A stretch of DNA of 64,000 nucleotides from Myoxocephalus aenaeus (lineage: Eukaryota > Chordata > Actinopteri > Perciformes > Cottidae), in contig JBAMJR010000350.1 of assembly GCA_038501785.1 (NCBI GenBank), forward strand, positions 1,630,001-1,694,000, given 5' to 3'. The notes under the pieces were generated by a model, which saw only the letters and a program-made list of their open reading frames with translations, was not told the origin of the DNA and searched no databases. Positions 22,541 through 34,762 of this stretch are shown piece after piece (position 1 is the stretch's first letter; each line of letters opens with the position of its first letter). The translations under genes and the position numbers were made by a program.

Positions 22541-25500
22541 TTAATTTGTTGTCCTAAATTGGACTTTCATGCGATAAGGCTTGGGAGTCAGAGTGACCCC
22601 ATACACTGGAGTGTAGTCTGGCTCTCCTGCATCCTCAGGCCAGATGAACTTAAACTTCCTCAGCAGCGTCACCATGATGAGGAAGAGCTCCATACGAGCC
22701 AGACCCTCTCCGGGACACATACGAGGACCTGAGACATAAAAAATAGACCTCATAGTCATTGTTAGAAAAATTCTACTCGACACCAATTGTAAAATCATCA
22801 ATCAGGTAATTTATTCTTGCAAGAAGGAGCAGAGTTGAAATCATGCACAAGTCATGTTTCCAAGTTGCTGTTCAAAGATCATCTCTGAGCATCTATCCTT
22901 TATAAATACAGTGTGACAGACAGTAACGGGAGGAAATGGTGAAGGTCCGAACCGGCCCAAACTAATTGCTTATCTTCCCCAGAAACAGGCATCATTGGCT
23001 TTGTACAGGGACTCTAATGTAGATAAGCAGATGAGTTATCCTCTCTTAGAAGTACCTGTGGTCAACTTCTTATCAGTGATTGGAGGAGAATTTTTTATAT
23101 TTTTTATATTTATCTTGTATATTGTGTGTGGAAAAAAAAGTACGAAGAGCAAGTGAAACCGGAGTCAAATTCCATGTATGTGCAAATTTACATGGCCATT
23201 AAAGCTGATTCTGAATACTCATCAGTATTTGGACTTCCTGGTTCCTGGTGCCTGGTTTGTTTTCTATGCTCACATACCCCCACTACTTCGTCTCCTTTAC
23301 TAGAGTCTCCAAAACTAGAACGAGAGCCATAGAACTTCAGCAATAAAAGCTCCACTGAGGTGAAACCAGCTTCCAGTTTCAGTCCAGGAGACAGACACTA
23401 TCCCCACATTTAAGGGTAGGCTTCAGACTTTCCTCTTCAATAACGCTTATGCTGTGTTCACACCAAATGCGACACGATTTATTCGCGCGACCAGATTACA
23501 TGCAAAGTCAATGCACAGACGCGAAGGCGCGAAATTTCCGCCGGGCGGCGCGACTGACGCGGGGCGAACAGAGCGAAGGACGCGGCGCGAATACGCCAGA
23601 GTTGAAATATCCCAACTCCTGCGACAAAATCGCCTGAGTCATAGTTGCGTCAGCCAATCAGCGTTGAGAAGCTCCGCCCGTCACCACCGCCGTCTTGCCG
23701 TTGCTGAATCAAACTGTTGCTGCTCCGCCAGAAGTAGCGCTGGTAGAGGCCGTCATTCAGACGCTGTTGTGGGACTACGGATAATATTATGAACCCAGAT
23801 ACCATGGAGTTTGATGTTCCGACGTATGTGGAATTTACACAACAAGTATAAAGCAGAACTAGTGGTTATGTCCATGGTGAATGGCGGAAGCTGTATCCGT
23901 TTTACGGAGATAAGCCAGACACAGTTCCTGGAGGAGTCGGTGAAATTCACCGAGCTGTGTGCTGCTACGGATGGTGTTATGAACCCAAACACGAGGGCGT
24001 TTGATGTTCCGACATCTTTGGGACTTCCACAACAAGTATAACGCAGAAATAATGGTTATTTATTCCATGGTCGATAGTGGAAATGAAAGCTCCTTTCACG
24101 GAGAGAAGCGACGGCGATAACCCACGCCCCCTTTGTCGCGGCGCGATTTCGCTTTTGGTGTGAACACCCTTTTTTCACTCGCGCGAGTAAACTGAAGCGG
24201 TAAACGCGACATGAAAAATCGTGTCGCGTTTGGTGTGAACGCAGCATTACAGTTAGGGTTGGCTCAGGCTTGCCTTCGACCAGCCCCTAGTTACGCTGCT
24301 TTAGGCCAAGACTGCAACATGACTTCCTAGATTACGCAGAGCTTTTTCCTTATGAGGCAATTGATTTGACTAGAATTGGCACATACCTGCAGAGAAAGGC
24401 ATGAAGGCCTCTGGTTTGACAAACTCTCCCTGGTCATTGAGGAAGTTTTCAGGGTTGAATTCATTTGGGAATTTCCATAGTCCCTCCTCATTCAGCACTG
24501 AGGTAAGGTTGGGGATGATCAGCGTACCCTGTCGAGAAAATGAAGAAAAAGAGAAAAGGGCAAAGAGGAATGAAGAGAACCTTTTTAAGAGCTCAAGATT
24601 TACTGAAGAAAAGGGAAATAGACACACCACAGAGTGATACAGCACATTAACATGATGGTGATGGGGTGTGCTGCACAGTGGCACAAGTAGTGAGTATGTG
24701 TCATAGTTTGCTGGCACATACATATTATTAATTATGAGTATCTAGCTATCACCTCTACTTATAACTGAGGTGGCGCATGCATGTCTCAGGACCTCTCATT
24801 AGAGTTTTCTAGCTGGCTTATAATCTGGTTTATAATCAATAATATGTATGTGCCAGCAAACTATGAAACACTCGTGCCACTAAGCCCCCATCACCATCAT
24901 ATTAATGTTCTTTATCACTTTGTGTTGTGTCTATTTCCCTTTTCTGTTGAGAAGATAACTGAAACGTGTTAGCTTTGAGGCACTGCTGGCCTTTCAATGT
25001 AATTTATTAATGCGTTGTAAAGCATATAGTCCTCACTTTAGATCGGGTCACACAAAATATTTAACTAATACTTAATTAACGACTAGTAAGTGTGGTGGAA
25101 ATTTATCATAAGTGCTTTATTCTTAAATGTGTAGCTGAACTCTGAAAGCGGAGTTCAGTTCATCTTGACCCAGTCTCATCAGCGCCATCCGTGTGAAGCG
25201 ATAACCGGTGGATCTCGGTATTGTTTTTGTTCTTTTCGTTTTGTTTTCTTTCTGTGCTCTCACTCTTGCCTCTCAGGGCCGCAGCCAAACAACATCCTCC
25301 AGACAGCATCAAGGCTTGTCTGGAGGGAAGGAGGACACTGCGAGGAGGAGCAGGGGGAGAGGGGGGAAAGGGCAAACATTTCAATAATAATTGTTGATGT
25401 ATAAAACTCATGTTGAACTATTTTTCCTGGTCAGACCTCCGAACCATCTGTGGTGACGAGCTCTGCCCATTCAATTGAATTATTCCAAGTTTCTGTTTAA

Positions 25501-28500
25501 TAAATGCTTGAAGACATTAAAGTGTTTCACATCGCATTTGTTTTCTCTAAAGGAGATTGATAAGGTTAATTAAATTTCCATTACAGTAAGTACCTGAATT
25601 AATCATGCATTTCAGTATTAAAAACACGTTTATAAAGCACATCTTAACCATTAGTGCATCATCTATAAGCCCTTAATAATTGGTTTGTAATATATATTAC
25701 TTAATTCACAAATGGGAAATCCATCATTTATAAAGTATGAAAACCAATTATGAAATGCATAATAGTCAAGCTTATTAATCAAGAATAAAACATTTATAAC
25801 TGTGCATACTAATGAGTGTTAATGTTGGAACAATGCTTTATAAAAGGTGAATTAAGTGTTTACTCATGCTTTACTAATGCTAAATAGCGTGTAGTTATTA
25901 TAAAGTGTTACCGTTTTTGACCATAGTGACAGTATAGGTAAAACCAGTTGCGTCGTACCTTGGGGATGGAATATCCCATGAGCTCTGTGTCTTTAGTCGT
26001 ACAGTGGAAGACGCTGAGTGGAACAGTGTTGGCTACCCTCTGCACTTCATGGATCACGGCCTGGATGAAGAAAGAGTTAAATATCATGTTCCATACTCTA
26101 TCTGAATGCAGTAAAAACAATGCCGCAGAAGTTCAGCCACAAAAACAGAGCGTCAATTTGATGACAAAAGATGGAGGTCTTTCAAAAGCAATGATTACAA
26201 TGAATCTACCCCAAGGATGTACCCCAACGCAAAGAGATTCACTCACCAGACTTATTGTTTGATTTAAAAAAAAAAAATGGAATGACCCCCTGCCATGTAT
26301 GCTCTAACAAATAAGCTACTCAGACCTGTATGTACACATTAAATAAAAGTGAAATTATGAAAAAAAGTGATGATTTACCTGCATATAGGGCATATTGTTT
26401 CGGTCCTCAGAACAGGCATGTTCCTTCCCCTCCAACACCTTGTCTATCTCCTGCTGACAACGCTCTGAGAGAAACAGCAGAGAGAACAATATAATTCGAT
26501 ACAATTGAAATGTGAAGACAAAAACACTAGGAACAATATGATTGAGAGTGGATGAAAGGTAAACCTAAGCAAGGGTGGAAGTAATGAATCCTAATGTGTG
26601 GTGTCCCTGATGAATAAAGTAAGGAAACGGTGGAAATGGCTAAGAAAAAGCACTAGCTGATTGCATTACACCATTTCCACGCAGGTAGTTAGCGGTTAGC
26701 TATGCAGAAGCTACTATGAGAAGCATGGCTGTTAACTAATCACAATAACAACGTCCCTAAACCGCCAGCAGCTAAATGGAATTCAGCCATCATTAATTTA
26801 ATTTTTTACAGCTGTACTTTTCCTACTGTGACGCTTCAAAGTGTCTTCTGTGAAAGAGGCTGCCTTCTGTGTTGGACAGGCTCTGCCACATTGTTAGAAA
26901 GAAAGCTTCGCAAACTTTAGCAGCAGGAGGAGCAATGCAGGTTTTCTTTTTTGTGCAAGGACCAGCTCTTTGGTCTTGCAAGAATCCTGGCGGGGTAGAG
27001 AGTACCCGATCACTGTAGGCCTACAGGTGCTTTCTGGAATTTGCGGACAAGCCTTTACTGCAGGAATATGGGATACCTGAGCTATTGCTATGATTTGCAC
27101 TATACTATCCTTGGGCAAGACACTAAACCCCAAATTTCTCCCGAAGGTTGCGCCATCATGAATGAGTTTAGATCCTGATGGGCAGGTGGCGCCTTGCATG
27201 ATAGCGTCTGCCATCAGAGTATGAATGGATTTGTGAATGTTGACGTGTACACAGCGTTTTGAGTAATCGGAGGAGTAGAAAGATGCTATATAAATGCAAG
27301 TCCATTTTACACAATAGACAGGATATCATCCACAAAAAAATACCCTTTCAGTTTGTGACTTTCACAGAAAGTATTCCTCCATGAACAATGTATGGATGAA
27401 TAGATACAATTCTTAGATGGCAAGACAACGGTAGAACCGCGGAGCCATGATGTGCATACCTTGTACGTGTGTGTAGTTCATAAGGTAGAGGAAACCAGTA
27501 AGCAGGGTGTTGGAAGTCGTGTCAGTCCCAGCAAAGTGAAGATCTAGGATGAACATAGTCAGCTGTGCTTCTGAAAAGGAAGATTGATCATCACCTGCCT
27601 AAAGAGAGGAGAATGGTTGTTTTAGAACAAGGGTGGTCAAACTTTTGATTGTAGGCCATATACAGAAGAATATCTGGAGTCACAAGCTAAACAATAGTAA
27701 ATGTGTAGTTTTCAACTACTGCAAGAAAGTTAGTGGTTATGGGCCATAAACAACCTTTAGTCATATTCAAATTATGTTCTATAAAAGCACTAGTAACATT
27801 TAATTGTTGAGCCCACAAAAAAATAATTAATGAGAAAAATTCAATACTTTTATACTTAAATACAGTGCATGCCTTGGGACATCGTAAATGGGTAAAGTTA
27901 TCACAGGTGGACCAGGCAGAACGTGCCAAATATTCGTTTCTAAGTGGTCAGTGAAAGATTACAATGCAAATGTAAATGACGTAAACCTTTCATTTACTGT
28001 CATTTATTCATAATTCACTCAGTTTCCCAACTTTTTTGTGTTCTAGGATTCACCTTATCCAGCCGATCTAGATAAGAGTCAACCAAGTCTCGTGGATCTC
28101 CAGGGACTCTCGTCTGCTTGTGCTCATTCATCCAAGAAGTCACAAGTTTCTGACAAGTCTGAAAGACATTCACGTCAACATTCATAATATTGTATTTAAC
28201 TTTTTTTTTCATTGACAAAATGCATGTGTTTTGGTTAAAAACATACCTCCATATTCTTAAAGGCCTTTCTGAAGGGCAGCGGCAGGCTTCGAATAATGGG
28301 AAAAGAGTCATAAAGCTGTTTAAAAAAGAAAAGATATATATTTAGTGTATTTGAACCACGCAGGATTTGGCATCCTGCGTGGTTCTGTGCTTAGCTAGAA
28401 AAAAAGAAGCTCCTAAATGTCTGTGAGGCCAGGTGAGTATAGGTTTGTTAGTGTATGAATGACAAGTTCGAGGGAGAGACAATCCAAAGTCAAGATGCAA

Positions 28501-31500
28501 AGTTTATTCTGACCAGCAGTACCTTTAATGGGGGCTCTGAGCTTTATTGAAAAGTGCATCATATTTTCAAATCTAATGCTGGGAGAGCAATTTCCGGCCT
28601 GTCTCAGCAGGTCAACGTGTTAATTTGTCAATCATGAAAAAATGCGCACAAAACGACCGGGGGTCTCATTTACACAACAACGTCCATAGCAACCACACAA
28701 CATGTTTGCGTGTATAAAAATTAGGAATATGGTTGATCAGCATACTTCCAACATCGTAGCCTAAATAATGCTGATTAATCACTGAACTGACAAAAGAAAA
28801 ACCGTGTAAACATCTTTAAAATGTAACATCCTGCTAAATGTAGAAAAGTCAGCAAAGCTCCTTTTCTCAGTCAAACGTGTCTGTATGCAAACTCCCTGAA
28901 TTCTGATTGCTGATTTATTATGTTTTCCATTATTTCTATTTGATGAAATAAAATCCTGACATGACACATGCTGTTGTACAATTGACTTTGCCAATTGCCA
29001 GTGTGTCATGACGGGGATAGCGCTCATAATAATGTGTCCTTTCTGATGCCACCTCGGACCCAAGTCAAGTGCGCCACAGGTGAACGAAGGGGACCTGGAC
29101 ACAAAATTACTAAAAGTGCATTTGGGATGCTCCAGACGCAGTGGGCAGGGCACACTGGACTGCTATCTGGCCACACCGTGGCTTCCTGAGATATAATCGG
29201 TTTGTGGAGGAAAAGAGAGTGTGTTGCAGGTTTTTTTTTAAATCCTATTTTTTTCCTCCGCGTGTGAAAAAAGTAACGTGCTTTAAAGCGTGTGAAAAGG
29301 GTCAATTGGGTAACTCTCGCAGTGGCAGCCCTGTTAGTGACAATCCCATTAGCCCCAGTGGGAGCTTTTTGTGGTGCCAATTGACAAAAAATAGCATGCT
29401 AACATGCTAAACTAAGATGGTGCCTATGGTAAACAGTATACCTGCTAACTATCAGCCTGCTAGAGTTAGCTCTGAGCACCACTGACCCTAAACCTGACCC
29501 TGGTTTAGCTGAAGTCTGATGTTGCTGATATTTCAGAGCCAGGTTTTGAAGCAGAAACATGCCTTTGACCAGTGGCAGGCCGTGCATTTTCTACACCGCG
29601 TTCCACATTATTAGGCAAATTGTATTTAAGGGTCATAAACATTCATTTTGGGGTTTTTCAATGAAACTCATGGATGGTATTGTGTCTCAGGGCTATTTGG
29701 ATGATTGAAATCATCCAAATAGTAATAATAATAATTAGTTTGCCAGGTGAGCCCAATCAAAGGAAAACTACTTAAGAAGGATGTTCCACATTATTAAGCA
29801 AGCTACATGTTTCAGGCAAAATGGGGAAGAAAAAGGATGCCATTGAATAGCAGCAAACAGGTGTTTGAAGCCGCTGGTGCCTCTGGAGTCTCGCGAACTT
29901 CAAGATGTAGGATGCTCAAGAGGTTTGCAAGTGTCCTTAAACCTGTTATTCGGCCACCCCTAAACCAAGCTCATAAGCAAAAAAGGTTGCAGTGGGCTCA
30001 GGACTACATGAAGACTAACTTTCAAACTGTTTTGTTTACGGATGAGTGCCGTGCAACCCTTGATGGTCCTGATGGATGGAGTAGTGGATGGTTGGTGAAT
30101 GGCCACCATGTCCCAACAAGGCTGAGACGTCAACAAGGAGGTGGCGGAGTCATGTTTTGGGCCGGAATCATGGGGAGAGAGCTGGTAGGCCCCTTCAGGG
30201 TCCCTGACGGTGTGAAAATGACCTCGGCAAAGTATGTAGAGTTTCTGACTGACCACTTTCTTCTGTGGTACAAAAAGAAGAACCGTGCCTTCCGTAGCAA
30301 AATCATATTCATGCATGACAATGCACCATGTCATGCTGCAAAGAATACCTCTGGGGCATTGGCTGCTATGGGCATAAAAGGAGAGAAACTCATGGTGTGG
30401 CCCCCATCTTCCCCTGACCTTAACCCTATTGAGAACCTTTGGAGCATCATCAAGCAAAAGATCTATGTGGGTGGAAGGCAGTTCACATCCAAGCAGGTGC
30501 TCTGGGAGGTTATTATGGCATCCTGCAAAGACATTAAAGCAGAAACTATCAAATAACTCACAAGTTCAATGGATGCAAGAATTGTGAAGTTGATATCAAA
30601 GAAGGGGTCCTATGTTAACATGTAACTTCACCTGTTAAGATGTTTTTGATTCAAACTTTTCTTGATTTCAGTAAATATGACCTCCTAATGCTGCAAATTC
30701 AACAAATGACAATTTTGTGTTCTTTACAACCTATAAAATATCTTGAAACTCTGAAATTCTGAAATTCTGCATAATAATTTGGAACACTGCATTTTGAGTT
30801 TTTTATTTTTGAAAATAAAAAATACTGTTATCATTAGGAGGTTTGTTCAATAGAATTTGACTTATACTCTAACAGTTGATGACTTGAAAATGATACTGAC
30901 TGACTGTGCATTACTATTTAGGAAAATCTGAGCAAAGTGTAATTTGCATAATAATGTGGAACGCGGTGTACCTCCGCTTTCAGTGCCGTCTCTACAGCTG
31001 AACAACCTAATTACCTCATTATGACGCCACAGCTACCGGTTATTATTTGTTTTGTGTAAACACATGAAGCTCTAGCGTAGGTTCAGACAGGAAGACCATC
31101 CCCTCACGCTAGGCGCGTAGGCCTCTCACTCGTACTGTCCCTCACCAGCAGCACACATTCTATACCGAGGATCACCATCAGAAGAGTTCTCAATCAGCTG
31201 TTCAACAGCTGGGCGCACCACCAGTCTCTGGACTCCTCGGGGGGATCTACAGATTGCTGCCTCAGGGCAAACACAGCGCAATCTCACTATTACGGGCATG
31301 GAGGGAGGTCACACAGGGTGTGTAGACCGACCTGCGGAGCTATTTTAATCACTTTGACGAGACACACCGTGGAGCAATGTGCCATTACGCAGCGCTCGCC
31401 TCGTGATGTTGTGCATGCTGGCTGACCGACTTGACCAGCCCAACCCTGTCGGGTCAACAACAATGCATGTTGTCCAAATCAACAACCAGTCAAATTTTGT

Positions 31501-34500
31501 TATAAAAAAACAATCCAACAAAACTAAAACACTGCACACACAAGACATCTCCAGCAGCTGCTGCACCGTGGAGGGGAGAGGCGCGGCCCCAGTCCCGGCT
31601 CGACCAGCAGCAACAACAGCGCTGTGGCTTGTTTAGGATTAAATACGACTGCAGATGTAAAAAAAAATGTAACACAACCAGCATTTCACTCACCACAAGC
31701 CCGTAACCCTCTGTGCGAAAGGTGTCATCAGTAAATCCACCAGCAAGTCCGTTTCTCAGGCTTCAGCCTGAGCTTCTAGGTAAAAGCTAGAAGTTTCTAG
31801 TAGCTTCATGCCCCACTGACCAATCACAGCGCATGTTAATGGTCACGCTGGGCCACTGACCAATCAAATACGTCCACGCCATTTCGCAGTCGCTGCATGT
31901 CAAAGAATACACCCAGCTTGTCAAACTAAAGATCTGATTTGTTGAAGTCCATGACAATCAACCACAACGTCCACTCTCCGTGTACTTTAATCTGCAAAGG
32001 CCTGCTTAAACTGCTTTGCTCCCATAGAGACTCAGGAGAAACAAATTCTGATTGGATAAAACTCTCCTTAAAACCAGCTGCACTGCGCTGCAGGCTGAAG
32101 GGTGAAGGCAGAGCAACAGAGGAAGATAGGAGCTGTGCAATGAGAAAAGGTTCTCTTTCCTATAGAACAGGTCTATACCTTGTTCTGTTATTAAACAAAC
32201 TAAACGGCCGTATGTCATTGATCGTATCTACACAACAGCTTGTCATTTATGTCTCTACATGATCGCGCGTCTACTTATCTGCTCAGTGTCGCGCACGGCG
32301 GAGTTCCGCCCCGATGCGCTGCACACAGGTGAGCACACAGTGGACTGAGAGAGAGAGAGGCGAAAAATGTGTTGCGTGCTTTTCACAATGGGATTTGCTG
32401 CTTTAAGCTATCACTAGTTTAAGCTATCAGCGCGATCACACCAGACGCAACTTTTAAAAGTGCAGTCGCTTCAAAAACGCCTTGGCAAAAACGCACCGGG
32501 CAAAACAGCCCGGTGCGCCTGTGGAGCGGGCCTGCGTGAGCAACCGCAGATAGTAGGCTTGTTCGTTAGAGATGCGCCTCCTGGAATCCAGGCGAGAGCA
32601 GGCGGCCGGAGCAGGAGGCCTTGTCAATGAACTGCGATCAAGTCAGTCAGTTTTAGGCTGCCTTCAAAGTATACACAGGAAGTCACAGAAAAAAATACTT
32701 CCTGTTAGTTCCGATCTGTAGTCTACTTGTAGTTTACAGAGTTCAGCTAATGGTTTTCCACAATAAGATATTTACTAGTAACTCAATATTAGTTATTTTT
32801 TGATTAACTTTATTTTCATTTTTCTAACACAGTGATAGCACTTTTCATTTTTTTTGTCTGATCTGGTTTGTAGTACTGTGAGGTAGCACTATGTAGTATG
32901 TCCGTCTGTCTGTCCGTGTGTGTCCCCCCGAAGCTGTAAACCTAGGGGAAACACTGGAAGGCTTAGCAGGCCCTGACGACCACTGCCTTTGACTCACCAT
33001 AGCCCATGGTCCATTGGCTATCTTGGCATTCTCAGTAAAGCATTGAACGATCACTCGGATGACCTCATCATCATACTCGTAGCGTTTTCCAAACAGAACC
33101 TGGCAGATGATGTTGGAGGCCGCATTATGAAACATAATTCGAGGACTTATGGATTTGCCTGTAAAATAAATAATGTTGACTAACTTATAACACAGTATTG
33201 TGCAAGAACAAGAACATCAATGAACAAGCAAAACTCAACATTCAACATTAATTGAAATGTGTGATCAAGATCCATATTCTGACATTATTAAACAATAGAG
33301 TATTAGTAGAGCATTTGTGCTGCTCAGAAGTCAGTCTCACTGATTAAAGTGAACCCAGTCAGTCATAGGAGAACTGCTGGCCCACAGATGACATACCAAT
33401 GCTTTTCTCCAGCGTGTCCATGGTGTATTTTATCTCTTCATGAATCCTCTCCTCCATGCTATCTTTCCCCATACCAAAGTTCTTCAAATTCATCAGAGCA
33501 AAGCGACGTTGATCCTTCCACCTCGAACCATAATCTGCCAGAATCACTCCTATGACAGGCGAAATGGCACAAAAGCAAACGGTTTGAGCTTAAAATAGAA
33601 ATGTCAACACAAAGTATTACATTTAAACAACGATTCTTCCTCACCATTTTAAACCCAATAAGAATGTATCTTATTTGCTTTCCAAAAAAAGACTTAAGAA
33701 AATCACTGAGCAATGGATAACTCCACATTGTTTGTATATTTTATCTGAAATTATTGTTAAATAATAGCAAAAAGACTCGTGGTTAGAATAATATATAGAG
33801 CCGCTCAACATTTTCTAAAAGACTTCTACAGGACGAGTGCAGACAAGTTTGATGACTGATTAACTGCCTGGTTAGACGTTATGTTTTTGATTATGGGAGA
33901 CGATAAGTAAGCTCCAGCCCTACCTCCTTTTCTCTGGTGAACTGAATAGTATACTGTAAGCATACATCTGTTACATAACATATGCTTGTTCCCCTCCTTT
34001 TGAGATGTGGGGTGCTGCCAAACAAAACACAGCTGCTCGGCTTAACACGAATGCTAGAAGGCAACAACATATCAGCCCTGTTTTAACCTCTGTTCACCAG
34101 TACATTTTTTTATTTGATTTACAGGTTTTATTGATTGCTTTCAAAGCACTTTGTGGTTCCTCTCCTAGTTATGTTGCTGAATTGCAGCGCCCCTATGAGC
34201 CAGATCATTCCACTCAGAGATACTAGGTGACCGTCATTTCTAGCCCAGGTGCTTGCTTCTCCCTTTTTACCATTTCCACTCATGCTGCAGCATGCGCCTG
34301 TGGAGAGGCCACCCATTTCCACTTCCTGTAATAATACTGGCAATACAAACTTTAACAGCAGCATGAGAATTATTGTAACACCATATATAGTAATGTTGAT
34401 AACTGTCCCATCCCGATAGAGATGTACTCTACGCAAAATGTCGGATTACTTTTTCTTTTTTTTTTAATCAGCAAGGCGGAAGACACATTCACTGCACTTT

Positions 34501-34717
34501 GAAACATCATGTCTGTCCTACCTTTCCTCTGGGTGACATCATTGACGAACAGGTCTTGGGGTCTTCCAGCAAAATCAACGCCCTTGGTCACTAAAGCCTC
34601 CTTAATGGTCTTCATCCCATTGATGACTACTGCTGGTTTGGGACCGAGAAATATGCTGTAGACATTTCCATAAGTCTTCCTCAGCTGGGAGAGAAACAGA
34701 TAACTTGTCAGTGTTTT

Positions 34718-34762
<45 letters not shown>

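Larger units (their letters stand above)
29570..32985. mobile_element. Non-autonomous hAT element (carries nested Tc1/mariner)
   Basis: The element begins CAGTGGCAGGCCGTGCATTT and ends GACGACCACTG, so its ends share CAGTGG inverted. It is bounded by an exact 8-bp duplication CCTTTGAC (29562-29569 and 32986-32993), the hAT signature. Copy A shows the empty site with a single CCTTTGAC at 15669-15676. No hAT transposase frame was found. Excluding the nested element at 29594-30968 it is about 2 kb. Fragments of the same family occur at 8506-9706 and about 37066-37560. Confidence 0.88.
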
